From positions 4,006,471-4,070,470 of the forward strand of contig NC_066833.1 of assembly GCF_001640805.2 (NCBI RefSeq): a stretch of 64,000 nt of DNA, written 5' to 3'. Positions 21,988 to 34,185 of this stretch are shown in pieces (the stretch's first letter is position 1; each line of letters starts with the position of its first letter). Under the pieces are notes generated by a model. The model made no database searches and was not told the origin of the DNA. It was given only the letters and a program-made list of their open reading frames with translations. The position numbers and the translations under genes are program-made. The stretch is from Lates calcarifer (lineage: Eukaryota > Chordata > Actinopteri > Centropomidae).

Positions 21988-22857
21988 TAGGGATAGACCA
22001 ACTATCGGCGCCGGCAAATTCAGCATATCGGCATCGGCCTTTTTTTTAAATCCGACATGTCTCCAGCATTGTCCCACCCACAGCACCATCTGATTGGTTA
22101 CACACAGAGCCATGGCACGGGTAACAGCCAATAAGCAGTGAAAGCTGTACATGCACAGTGCTCACACACACTGAACAACTCTGCTTTTTGCGCCACAATC
22201 TGGTGCTGCTCAACTGGGACTACTAATTGGTTTGAGACTCATATTTCTGTGCAAATTTCATTTACTTTTTATTTACTTATTTTCTTTTATTTATTTAAAA
22301 TTTCAGTTAACTTTATAAGATAAGATAATCCTTTATTTGCCCCACAATGGGGAAATTTACAATTATTATTATAAGAGATGCTGCTGACCCTGGGAACTCC
22401 CTGCACTTTTTGTTTTTGTTTGAACTTAAAAGAAAGATAAGTGAAAGATAAAATAACATTTCAGTTATACTGAAATGCTGGAAAACCTAATTTACTGTAG
22501 AAAACTTCAGGGAGCTATTTCTTTGTTTAAGTTTTCATTTAACTTTCTAAGGCATGCTGCTGAGCCTGGGAGCTCCCTGCACTTTTTGTTAGAATTATAA
22601 AACAATGATGTCTATTGACTAAGATAAAAAAAAAACAAAACATTAATATGTTGCAAATCTGAAAAGCTGTTTAATAAACATATGCTTAAAGGCATTTAAA
22701 CAAAGTTAAGTGTTGGAGTTTGTATTATTCAAAATTTTGACGCCAATATTTTCACTTTTACTGCAAATGAATAATCGACTCCAAATATCGGTTATCAGCC
22801 TCCTTGACGACTAATAATCGGTATCGGCCCTGAAAAAAATATATCGGTCTATCTCTA
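21988..22857 (+). mobile_element. hAT-like non-autonomous element, copy A (870 bp)
   Basis: The left end is TAGGGATAGACC; the right end on the complement is TAGAGATAGACC. It is flanked by TCACAAAC (21980-21987) and CCACAAAC (22858-22865), an 8-base target duplication with one mismatch. The body is non-coding, with subterminal 'ATCGGC' clusters and two copies of a segment 'CTGCTGA.CCTGGGA.CTCCCTGCAC' about 176 bases apart. A short retroposon tail is inserted within it (22321-22368). YARNG-like termini plus the 8-base duplication place it with hAT elements. Copies B and C are at 31501 and 62778. Confidence 0.85.
22321..22368 (+). mobile_element. Short retroposon tail nested in hAT-like copy A
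   Basis: A 48-base insertion absent from copies B and C, bounded by a perfect 8-base direct repeat TTATAAGA (22313-22320 and 22369-22376). Its sequence 'AATCCTTTATTTGCCCCACA', then 'ATGGGGAAATTTAC', resembles the conserved 3' tail of a fish LINE/SINE, ending in an (ATT) run. It is likely a strongly 5'-truncated retroposition. Confidence 0.65.
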
Positions 22858-24570
22858 CCACAAACATCAGCATGCTAAAATACTAGCATCACTGAATGCA
22901 GTGTTCACAAGACCTTTGTTTGTCACCACTGAAACAAATGGGAGCTTGACTGAAGGCAAAAATATTATTTTTCCTGGGTCAGTATTGGTATTATATTTGA
23001 ATGTATGATGCTTCTATAAATGATGAAAAAAGCATTATTGTTCTATCATCCAAAACAAAATGAGCGAGGGTTTCTTTTACAGAAGTTACTGAGCATGTTG
23101 TTGGTGCACTTACCTCAAATCCCCTTGAATTTCATGGCATAGACACAGACCACAGATACAGTCATTTCTCTTTCCTTGCGTACAGTAATTACAATGCCGG
23201 GGGCTTGTGAATTAAGGATTGGTGCTTCTAATCATTATAAATGTGTTACAGCTTACAAAAAAGAGGATTGCTGCACACTACTCTTCCATTCAAGACATTA
23301 AGAAAATGAATACATTAAAGTAGTCCCTGCGGGCTTTCTTTAATTGCAGTTGAACTATGTTGAGTGCATACAATGCAAGGGAACTCTACAGGAGACATTC
23401 CCCCCATATCCTGCTAGAAATCTGACAAAACCATAGATATTTTAAGAATTAATGTTTCTGATAGAAATATGGATGCTAAATATTGTTTATGAGCGTGTCC
23501 ATGTTTCTGTCATGGACATTAAATGTTTTAAGTATTTTTAAAAAATATAATAATACAGTGTTTTCTGCATAATTAAAGCACCACCTCAACATATCACGTT
23601 AAAGTAATTTGTACTGTAACCAGATGTTATTTGTCATTCTTCAAGTACAAAAGTCATGCAACATAATGGCCACAAATTTATGATTTATATATTTGGATAT
23701 TCTAATATTTTTTGATATATACAGATTTCATAATCTAGTATATTAAATCTATTAAATGTTTAAAATTAAATGTTTTACAGAATTATTATGGTTGAACCTA
23801 TTAACCACTTATATCTAAACTGAGGATGGTGGACTGTGGAGTGAGTATTTTGGGATCCTTGCATCTATTCAATGGTACAAACATATAATACTAATGAAGA
23901 AAGTTGAATTTGAGAATTGATTACTGAGGTATTGATCTTTAGATGCCTGCACACACTCAAACATATTTGTGCTCTCAAGCATGCATCTGCCCTCCTTAAT
24001 GCTCCTGCATGCATCCCACTCTGGTGTGTCTGAGCGTCAGTGCAGGCGGTCCTACAGTATGACACAGAGCTGACAGGAGTACAGGAGGGAGGTCACAGAG
24101 CTCAGCTAAACCTTTGGACAAAGAGGTGCAGCCTGCTGATGACTCAGTGGGATTTGCCAGTAAGAGCCTGGAGCATGCCAGCTGCTGTTACTGCTGACGC
24201 TCAGCTCGCTGGAACAACACTGTGACCCCAAAAACACAAAGGGAATCCAGCCAGCACGTTCTCCCAGCTGGGGTTATTCACCTCTAAAGCTTCTTTGTTT
24301 ATTGCAGCCCCTGATGCTTTTAGTGGGTAACAAGAGAGAGAGGGAGAGAGAGTGGTTTCAGAGGGAGTTGCACATCACATTGAGCCAGTGTGTACCCTCT
24401 TGTGGAGGACGTGAAGAACTGCAGTCCAGATATTTCTGTGTACTTGTAGCCAAGGGCTGTTTTTAATGGTTTGGACCTCATACTTTAATTACATTTAAGA
24501 GACATCTCAGTACTACATCATATTATGATATTTTAGACAATAGTGTTCTTCCAACTTGTGTCAGCAGTAT

Positions 24571-24759
24571 GGCACAAAGTCAGGTCCATAAAGAAATTGT
24601 TTTCCCAGATTGATCTGGAAGAGCTTCGGCCCTATCAAACACTTTTGGGATGAACTGGAACAGGAGCAATTTCCCGCACCCAGGTACAAAATGTGGTGGA
24701 ATGTTGTCCCAGAGGAGCTCTTGCAGCTGTAATGTTGTCCACATACTTTTGTCCATCTA
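24571..24759 (+). mobile_element. Tc1-like DNA transposon fragment
   Basis: The segment from 'GGCACAAAGTCAGGTCCATA' through 'GAAGAGCTTCGGCCCTATCA' and 'TTTGGGATGAACTGG' to a 'GTCCACATACTTTTGTCC' end matches, from memory, the 3' transposase part and terminus of a common teleost Tc1-type element. It is internally deleted and no frame remains open. Confidence 0.6.
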
Positions 24760-25898
24760 ATATGTTCATCCTGGAAAAATGACAAAATCAAGTAAACTAA
24801 AAAATGTCAGTATGCATATCTATTTAGCTTGATTTTTACTGACACACAGCTTCGCGACAAATTCAGTTAACTAGTAAAAATATTCTTAAAGTTACATCTA
24901 CTCCTTCTCCCTCATGGAAAAATCTGAAATCTCAGACACAGGATGTCTCGTTCTTCACTGAAAGGTCTCAGTGTATGTGTGCTGGAGTTTAAATGTTTTC
25001 TAATCATGCTTGTGTAAGTTGAATATTGGACCACGACTGTCTTCCAAACTGCTTGTACATTGTTACATGTTAAACTCAGATTTACAATAAGAACAGAGAA
25101 ACTTTCCAGCACCAGTAGATGAAAACAGCATTCTAGTGTCAAACTCTGCTCATACATCATTCTACAGCTCTTGTTTTTTTTGGCTAATTGGCCAATGATT
25201 TACTGTTAAGATAATTAAAGAGTGAATAGGGGAAGGCTTCATGAGGAGAAAAATACTGATAAAGCTGTGAAATAAATGAGTAATTTAGTCACCAACTAAC
25301 ACTGTGTTGCTACAGAAATACCTTGTCTAAGGATAACATAAATATATTGGTGTCAAAATGAAATAAAATGAAAAAACTTTTATCTAAAATCAGGTTTATA
25401 CATTCATGCATAAAGGAATCTAAAATTTACTCTGTATCATGTGCATATTTTGTGATTCTTTGCAATTTGCATTAAAAAACCTCCTTTAATGTTTGAGGAG
25501 CTTCAGTCCCAAAACATTTCTGCTGTTGGACATCTTCCCCTGAGCCCCACATTTCCTCCAGCCTAGTTATTTATAACTTGTGTGGATATGATTTGTCTCA
25601 GCAGCTGAGAGGAACTATGTTAATCCCAGGGAAAGAATGTCGTTTCTGGCTGCAAGAGTTACCTTGTATGGCAGCAATGGATAGAAGGCAGAGAAGAGAG
25701 ATGGACTTAATGTAGTGAGAGAGAGTGAGGGGGAGGTGAGACAGAAACATACAGACAAGACAGATCAACAGAAACAAAGTCAAATACATTCAGCAGGGTT
25801 AACAAACAATCAGACAGCTAAACTTACAGCTGGTAGAACACCTTGGTAAGCAACAGCACAGTGCTGTAGTGTTATAACAGTTTTCATGGAAGTAATAC

Positions 25899-26226
25899 CT
25901 GCCATGATGTAAGCGGTTTTCCTGAAAATGTCTCCCAGCAATACTCCTAATGGATTGTTCAATAAGTGATGATTGCTGATGCACCGCAGGCCGATGATGA
26001 AAGGATGCGATATGACACCCTGGCCTGTTGGAAGCACACAGTTTCATTCAGGAAAACAGCAGCCATGAGTACCACTACTGCTTCATGTAAAATGTCTTTG
26101 ATCTACAGTAAAATGACATGCTGTTATTAACATTTCAATACTTTATGTGGTAAGAAAAACTAACCTGAGGCTGATGCTGAAGTCCACTGAAGCTGGCTGC
26201 TGGTTAGATTCTCTTTTGCTTTTAAT
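25899..26226 (-). other. Two possible exons of an unidentified minus-strand transcript
   Basis: On the minus strand, 26226-26165 (62 bases) is framed by acceptor TTGTGTACAG and donor GTTAGT, and 26024-25899 (126 bases, 42 codons) by acceptor CCAACAG and donor GTATTA. Joined, they keep one frame open without a stop through both segments; within the second exon it reads QGVISHPFIIGLRCISN and then LGVLLGDIFRKTAYIMAG. I recognise no domain, and a second frame is also open. No promoter, start codon or 3' end could be tied to it. It may be a gene, a pseudogene, a repeat or chance. Confidence 0.18.
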
Positions 26227-26380
26227 CTGTACACAAATCATATCATAACAATAACATCAACATCATTGCATCAGTAATAAGTTGTGGGCAGCTTTGTTTA
26301 AGAATTAATGGAACAAAATATAACTTAACTGCAGCCATGTGCAATGAGCAGTAATTGAATCTGTTGGACCCAGACTCCAA

Positions 26381-26745
26381 GTGGTTAAGTGCTTTTCATG
26401 TACAGAACACAAAACCTATCAATCTCTTGAGCAGAGCTCCGACTGCATAGCCCCATTCACTGAACTGAAACAGCTGCCAGATATCAGAGATAAACGCTGG
26501 TTTTTAATGACTACCAAAGTGTTTTTAACTGATCTACAGTTCAGCATTACTGAGCTGCTTATTAAGCTGCTGACTATCACTCAGTTAGAGGGAGATTGTA
26601 CGTGCTCACCAAAGTCACACAGAGCAACAACGGGAGCAGAGTGGGAATGGCAGAGACTCCATTCTTCTTATCAGAAGTCAGCGTACCATCAGAATGATCA
26701 TGAAGCTGTTGTTTAAGGTAAAACAGTTACATAATGTTGCTTTAA
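26381..26745. repeat. Probable dispersed repeat with one recognisable terminus
   Basis: The segment ends in CAGTTACATAATGTTGCTTTAAA, whose complement starts TTTAAAGCAACATTATGTAA, a pattern I associate with a teleost repeat end. The opposite end is not found. A 111-codon frame across it has no domain and is not called as a gene. Confidence 0.35.
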
Positions 26746-29700
26746 ATTCATCAGATATCTCAAAACTTTATAGCATTTCAGACCTGACATTTTGTGTTTA
26801 GTGGTTGGTGTTTTTCCACGACCCCAACAGGAACAAATCCATATGTGTACAAAAGTGAGTGTACATAAAGTAGTTTACAGGTGACACAGAAAACAATAAA
26901 ACCAAATGCACAATGTGTACATGTACATATTCTGGGTTAAGATTAAGCTGGTAGATAAATTTGCTTTCAGTCTCTTGTCACCCTCTCGTCCTCTGAGGAG
27001 ACCCACTGCAGAGAGGTCGTGTCCCTGTGATGTGGCTTTCTGCCCATGACACCCTCAGTTAGCCAATATCCTCGGCACCTCCTTCACACACCTGCCACTC
27101 AAATGCACACATGCACCTTTGTTCACACCTTTCCGGTGTGCACACATACGGACCTGCTGGGACCTTAATTCGGACCTGAGATCTATGCAGGGAAAGCATC
27201 CTGCCACGCTGTAGCCAAAAATGAGCAGTTATGACAGTTATAGTAGAGCAGAGCAAGTTAAAATACATAAATGTGTCTTTAATATAGTAAAACCCAGCAA
27301 GCATTACATTAATGCATCAGGAAATACCAGACAGATATATGTGTACTTACATATACTGTACATACATGCACATATATCTGTATGACCATGCATAGGCAAA
27401 CATTAGTTAAATCAACTCACATCCACCTGTGTAAATATACAAATTCATTTTTCCATTGCCTCCTTGATTTATAAGTGATTTACACCACACTTTTAATTGC
27501 TCCTTTTGTAGTGGCAATATTTTATTCTATATTATATTTTATATTGAATATTATCCTTTTAGCAACACAAATGTAAAACAGTAAAGAGCCTTAATTTTAG
27601 GACTAAAATTCCACAAGTGCAAAAGCTAAGTTCATTTTTTGTTGACTGCAGTATTTGATGTATGTTTTTTCTGTTAAGTTGTCAGTATCTCTGTCAGGTT
27701 CACTATCTCTCGACAAGTTCAAGCTTCACAGGAAACCACAAGATGGCAGAATTGTACTCAGAGTATTGAGGCAGGCTTAGGCTTTGTTTATACAACCAAA
27801 TCACCTCTGCAAGCTGATTGATGTGCTGCACTAAAGGAACATCAGTTAAAAAGAGCAGCGGTCAGTAGTATTTCTGCCTGATCTGATATTCAGCCAGATC
27901 ATTTTGCAAAAATATTTGAAGCTGGCACAAAATGTATTGTGTTCAGTTTGAATTAATTTGATGGCAGAGATAAAGGAAAACAGTTTATTATAGTAGTTGT
28001 GTATAAAACATCTGGCAGATAAGATAACTGTAAGACATCATACAGCTATATTGAGCAAGCCGGTATGGAGAACCATGAAACAAGAGGTACTCCCTCACCA
28101 GTCAATAGATGACTCACATTACACTTGCCATTTTCACAGTGAATATGGATCTTTGCAGTCTTGCTGTTACCCATTTTTGTATTCATTCGCCCGCTCGTCT
28201 GTGCATACACACCTCTGTGCTAAAGGTTTACCACAGAGCCTGATGTGACGTCAAGCTGGGGAGAAGGAAAAAGAAACTGTATTGCCATGGAAACCCATCT
28301 CCCTCAGTTTCTCTATGATCTCTAATCCATCCTGGATCTGAGAACATGAAGGCTGTATTATTGCACAGACATACAGCCCTGCACAAAAGAAAGCATCTTT
28401 TTGGAAAGCGAGACAATCCTTTTAGGTTACTATGTGAATGCAGAAAAGGCGACTGGATGGAGTGATGTTAAAATGTTTTTGGACGGCAGCTCTGTCTCTG
28501 ACTTTGTGTTTATGTTTAATGACAGTCTGCTACATAAATAGCTTTTATTGCTTATTTGTGCAACTGCAGATGAGTCCCATTTATAGACTCATAACATGAA
28601 CTTCAAGGTATCACCAACATTTTTATGACTTATTTTGGAATCAGTTGGTAGTTCTGTATGTTAAAGTGATTTCTGCCTACCTACACCAACAACTGATACA
28701 ATGACATCACTAAATCTTCTTTTTAAGGTATAAGAAACTTGGGAATTTGTAGCTACACAGGTGTTTTCATTTATTTTTGCTGATTGCAGAGAAGCCAGTC
28801 AGTTTGTACATGCCCACATTGTCCTGAGAAGACATCTCATCAGGCAAATTAAGTGAAGTCACCTGTGTGGTTGCACTATGGGTGTGCAGGGCCTTTACAT
28901 TGTAGTTGGTCTTGCTAGTTGGAGTATTAGAGGAGAAACTGGTTCACATTTGTATATATTTTTCACCATAACAATTCCAAGGAACTTACTGCAAGTGAGG
29001 AAGACACATGAAATTTCCACTGAGCATGAATGTAATCCAGAACTGGAAAACAAAACAAACCAGTGGAGCTGGTAGCCACAGTGTAGAGGATGCAGCATTT
29101 TCTGGAGCCCAACAGCAGGTGAGTTTTTCTATATTGAATGTGAACTGACTGTTTGCTAAGGCCTGTCAAGATTTCTCCATGTGCTAAAGTCTGTGTGACG
29201 TGGGATACTGCAAGAGAGATACATGGTGTCTTTTTCAGGCTTAACAAAATCAAAAACAAAAGTGCCAAAGTAAAATGAATGGATCAGACTAGGTGCTTGT
29301 TAGCTCAAATGCATCCTCTCAGCGAGGAGTTAGCATATCAATAACTAACTACATTAGTTTGTGGATTTTTAAGGTGATGTTAAAATGTTATCGCTCACCA
29401 AGAGACTTGCTGAACTAATGTTAATTCTAATTCTTTAGCTAAAATGGACAGTTGCTGTCACTGTGGAAATGAGAAGCTGTTTTTGTCAGTTTGTTATAAA
29501 TTATGGACACATTTAAAATAAATAAATAAAAAGTGGCATTGTTACTGTTGTAAACTGTATATGTGTCATACTTAGATGGTTGATAGGTGTACAGTAACGA
29601 CTGTACGACAATTAAGCCCTTTGTATGATCAATAACTCTTAACAACCCTGAAACATTTATGTGATAAATCTGATATAATAACAAACTATGCTAACAACTA

Positions 29701-30683
29701 AAAATCCAAAATGGAACAGAGCTTTTTTCAACAGTATGTCATGTGACTCCCTTCCATGCTTTAATATGAGAGTACACTGAGACATTAAACTACTTAAATT
29801 CCAATATTTCAAAATTAATTTACATTCAGAACAAAATTGTCAGGTGTAATTACTCAGGGTTCAGAGCTGTCAATACTCTAAATTAGCATTCAGCACTAGC
29901 AATCTTCCCAGTCAGTTAGTCATTTGTTTGAATGTGGTGAAGCTGATCTGTAGAATCATCTGGCTCAAACATACAGTTTATCTCCAGAGGGGTTCCTCCA
30001 TTATTTCCAGGTTGTTGTGCACGTGTTGTCCCTTTCCGTCACATGGATTTGTTGTCCAGTGGGGTTTTGAGGTTGTTGACATCATCTTCCATATTTCAGA
30101 CATGCCCCTACCTTCCTAATGTCTGGACTGGTGCAAGAGCAGTCAGAAGGTGTTTTTTAGAATGGAATACCTTTGTTGCACTTGAGATATAGTTTCAAAA
30201 AAGCCTGTTTCTATGATGCTGTCCAATTTATTGTGAGATCAGCAGTTAGAATAAGCATGTGCCCGCTCTATGTGTGTGTGGACTTTAACACTGTTTGCTT
30301 ATAGTATATAAAAAGTGGACACCCTGCAGTGTAATAACAGACCTTGTAATAAAGGTGGCTGTCTCCTTAAACAACGATTACATGCTGCATGTTGTCATGC
30401 TCACATATAATGAAGATTTTTACCTGATGGCAATTTGTACTTTTCATAATGTGAATGTGGGTTTAGCTTTAATTTATCAAGGTGACTGCTTCATGTTTGC
30501 CACAGAACTGTGAGGCAGTAATGTTCCCCAGACTTGTTCAAGTAAAAACCCCCACAGATGGCTTTAATTGTACAGCAGCTCGATGATGCATGCTTGCCAA
30601 ACCAAACACTGGTTTATGATGAGGAGGGGAGGGTGAGGAGGACTGCAATGTGTCCAACACACACTAGCTCCTAAGCCATGTAT

Positions 30684-30684
<1 letters not shown>

Positions 30685-30726
<42 letters not shown>
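30685..30726. repeat. (CA)21 microsatellite
   Basis: Twenty-one uninterrupted CA units. Confidence 0.95.
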
Positions 30727-30730
<4 letters not shown>

Positions 30731-30779
30731 CCTAGGCTGGTGCTGCCTGTCGCTGGCTCTGTGAGTGTTTACAATGCCG

Positions 30780-30990
30780 TATGAGGGGGGATCCTGGGAG
30801 GCAGCTATTTTTAGCTCTGGTTTCATCATTCCTCTCTCTCCGCTCTGCGTGCAGCTGCAGACTGCTGCTGCATTCTAATGAAGAAGACGAACGGATGGCA
30901 GTAAAACACCTTCTGTTTGCTTCACGCTCACAGAGAAAAAGACACCCACAACTGGGTCGAAAAATACGGGCAGGTTTAAAATTCACACAA
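30780..30990. promoter_or_regulatory. Possible regulatory segment with a perfect MEF2-type site
   Basis: CTATTTTTAG at 30805-30814 fits the MEF2 consensus exactly, and an E-box CAGCTG lies about 40 bases on. Base composition is more balanced and less repetitive than its surroundings. No coding exon is evident. Its function is inference only. Confidence 0.2.
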
Positions 30991-31500
30991 GCAGCTTTGG
31001 CATCATAGTGATTCCTTTTACCTCTCATTTATTCTTTCATTATTTTTTTGATTGCAGGATGTTGCCTGGCAGCATGAACGTGGTCTTAAATGAACTGAGA
31101 ACTGTGGAGCAAATTTTAAATTTACATGAGATGTGAGCTGTAGCACATGTTTTTGACCTGACCAGGCAGTGAACTCAAGCCTCGGCCACTGTGGTGTAGA
31201 AATGGTGGATGGGAATGTTAACAGTCAGTGATATGCTGCAGAACTATTAATGAAGTCTGCCACTGTTTCCTCCCTGGGTTGCCACAACAGACTCTTCAGC
31301 ATCTCATCCCTTAAATCCTTACATTGCATAAGCCTCTCACCTCCCACTTACTGCTCCTCTCTCACCCTTTTGACAGCATCCTGTTCAGATTTGGTGTGCT
31401 ACAAAGCAGTAGAGGACACTAAGGTAATAATCTCAGTATTGTCAACTCTGGTGTTATCTAGACTTTATGTCTTTAAAGCTGCAATAATCAACATTTTTAT

Positions 31501-32402
31501 TAGTGATAGACCGATATGTTTTTTTCAGGGCCGATACCGATTATTAGTAGTCAAGGAGGCCGATAACCGATATTTGGAGCCGATATTCATTTGCAGTAAA
31601 AGTGAAAATATTGAATAATAGAAACTCCAACACTTAACTTTGTTTAAATGCCTTTAAGCATATGTTTATTAAACAGCTTTTCAGATTTGCAACATGTTAG
31701 AGTTTTTTTTTTTTTTTTTAATCTTAGATAATAGACATCTTTGTTTTAAAATTCTAACAAAAAGTGCAGGGAGCTCCCAGGCTCAGCAGCATGTCTTATA
31801 AAGTTAGATGAAAACTTAAACAAAGAAATAGCTCCCTAAAGTTTTCTACAGTTAATAAAGTTTTCCAAAATTTCAATATAACTGAAATGTTATTTTATCT
31901 TTCACTTATCTTTGTTTTAAGTTCAAACAAAAACAATAAGTGCAGGGAGTTCCCAGGGTCAGCAGCATTTCTTATAATGTTAACTGAAATTTTAAATAAA
32001 TAAACACCTTCCTGAAGTTTTATAAAGTAAATAAAAGAAAGTTAGATAATTTGCACAGAAATGTGAGTCTCAAATCAATTAGTAGTCCCAGTTGAGCAGC
32101 ACCAGACTGTGGTGCAAAAAGCAGAGTTGTTCAGTGTGTGTGAGCACTGTGCATGCACAGCTTTCACTGCTGATTGACTGTTGCCATGTGTAACCAATCA
32201 GATAGTGCTGTGGGCGGGACAATGCTGGAGACAGCGTAGTGACTGCAGACAGAGAGGTCCGGCTGCATCAGCGCCAAAATAACCCTGTTTTAAATTGATC
32301 TGTTATCGTCCGTCAGATTAAAAAAAGACGTCTGTGGATGTGCGTCAAAATGCCGAATATCGGTGCCGATAAGCGACCCAGCTGATAATTGGTCTATCCC
32401 TA
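31501..32402 (-). mobile_element. hAT-like non-autonomous element, copy B (902 bp, inverted)
   Basis: The left end is TAGTGATAGACC and the right end, on the complement, TAGGGATAGACC. Flanking ATTTTTAT at 31493-31500 and 32403-32410 is a perfect 8-base target duplication. It lies in the opposite orientation to copies A and C and keeps both internal 'CTCCC' repeat units. There is no transposase; the frame crossing its left end is incidental. Confidence 0.88.
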
Positions 32403-32514
32403 ATTTTTATATCAACAACAGATCAGTTTGTTCTGTGTCCTGTACACACAGAGAATTTTTACTCAAGTTTGCAGTCTCCCTCCGCTCTAATGAAGCATTG
32501 TAACATCTTTCAGC

Positions 32515-32660
32515 TTGGTGTTGATTTTACAGCCACCAGCCTAACTGTTTTAGTTAGCTCTCGCTGTTCTCAAAGCATCATTTTCAGTTGCAGGAGGCAG
32601 CTGTTTTTAGAGGAAAAGCTCTAAAAACCTAGCACCAAATAGCAGACTGACACAGCAATG
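32515..32660 (-). repeat. Dispersed repeat family R4, copy 1 (partial)
   Basis: GGCAGCTGTTTTTAGAGGAA and then AAAGCTCTAAAAACCTA match the complement of 52075-52120. It is heavily diverged outside this block. Confidence 0.5.
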
Positions 32661-33999
32661 GTGTCAAGGGTCTGCACATTGGTTGGTGCAGCATCAGTGC
32701 AATTGTACTAAATGGCTCCATTAGAGCACTAGTTTGCTGTATCCACAAAGGTCAATGCACCTCAGGTTAAAAACTCAACAAATCTGAACATCTGGCACAC
32801 CTCTGCTCCATTTGGTACATCCATGCAGAACCACCACGACACACCACCTGTATACTTATATAATATACTGTATAATGGAGCAATTAAATGTGAAAAACAT
32901 TGAAATAATCCAAATATTTATAGGAGATTGGTGTAATCGAAGAACTCCAATCTGTGGCTGGGTCCAAATGGAAGACCCTGAGGCAGAGACGAGGGACAGT
33001 CCTCAGGAAATGAGGTTTGAACCAGGAGACCTCAGCTGCCCCGACAATCCTTCCGGTTCAGTCTGTGTATATTTTTGGAAATTAGCTTGCTGTAGCATTC
33101 TCTTTGAAGGGAAATTGTCATGGAAACAAAACAGCAAAACAAGCCCATAATGGAATCTAAGGTTCCCAAAGCGAAGTCTATTGATAGCTCTTGCGGAGTG
33201 GAAAACGGACATATCTGGGATGAACTGGTCTGTTTTCCTTTCTTCAACCTTTCATCTCAGCCCCCTAGTTCCCTTGTGTTTTTACTAACGTCAGGCATCT
33301 GCGCTTCTCTCAAACGTCATCACATTTGTATTACATGGCTGTTGCTGCATTTATTCTTGGAAATATAAACTGAATTTTGCTCCAAAGCGGGACAGTGTGG
33401 TTTGTTTAGAGAGCCCAGTTACGTCACAGTAATTGAGATCTCAGTGAGAGCGTGCTGTGTTTGAGCTGAGGAGGCACTAGAAGGGGCAGATAAATGGCAG
33501 ACCCTGGGCCTGCAGTCAAACCTGAAAAGAAGCAGTATGTCTATGATACATGCCGGACATTTTCCATCTTGTGAGAAAAAGACAAGGTTTTTTATGCCTG
33601 GTGGGTTCAACAGATGTGCCTCTTGTAATACAGGCTATGCAAGGGCTTTTCTAGTTTTGTTCCAGCCATTCAGGTTGTATCTCTCCTTTTATAAATACTG
33701 ATTTTAATTCACATGGTCAATCTATTCAGAGATATCAAGACTGATCATCCTCCCTTCAGAGAGGCCATGTTACTTCCTACTCAGGCTGTGTTTTAGGTCA
33801 CTAAAAACTGACCTTTTGCCAACCTCCTTCCAGGCTGAAGATGTTCAGAAAGTCCAATTTCCAGTGTTTTTGGCTTCAGTGTTGTTAGCCTACTGGAACC
33901 CGTAATAAGGATTGAGCAACCTGGCTTCACAGCTAGGGGTTTTGTTTTTTTTAAAGAACAATGGAGGAAAACCACCATTTTGATTAATCCCCAGGTAAA

Positions 34000-34185
34000 A
34001 TTCCTGCTCAGCAGCAAGCAGCACACAGAGTTAGGGACTAGCTGGTGAACATATTGCATTTAGAGCATTTAGAAACTAAACATATTTCCATAAACAGAAC
34101 TAAAAGACAGGGAATAGATTCACATAACTTCAAGTCAATGATCGTGTTGCTCTGTAACTGCTGCATTTGTACAAAGTTCATTCAA
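34000..34185 (-). repeat. Dispersed repeat family R4, copy 2
   Basis: Shares, on the complement, the ordered blocks seen at 46.1, 51.95 and 59.6 kb: an 'AGCTGGTGAACAT' segment, 'GGGAATA', 'AGATTCAC' and 'GT(T/G)GCTC.(G/A)TAACT'. Confidence 0.5.

Larger units (their letters stand above)
22866..31492. other. Long non-coding stretch between hAT-like copies A and B
   Basis: No established gene. Contents listed separately: Tc1-like fragment at 24571-24759, two possible minus-strand exons at 25899-26226, a repeat-like segment at 26381-26745, a (CA)21 tract and a segment with a perfect MEF2-type site near 30.8 kb. The remaining sequence has only short frames without domains. Confidence 0.45.

Noticed and set aside
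26381..26716. Plus-strand frame of 111 codons
   Set aside because: It overlaps a repeat-like segment with a recognisable terminus and has no domain.
31250..31618. Plus-strand frame of 122 codons
   Set aside because: It runs into the left end of hAT-like copy B and has no start context or domain.
33010..33035. tRNA B-box-like GGTTTGAACC
   Set aside because: No matching A box, no cloverleaf arms and no T-run terminator nearby.
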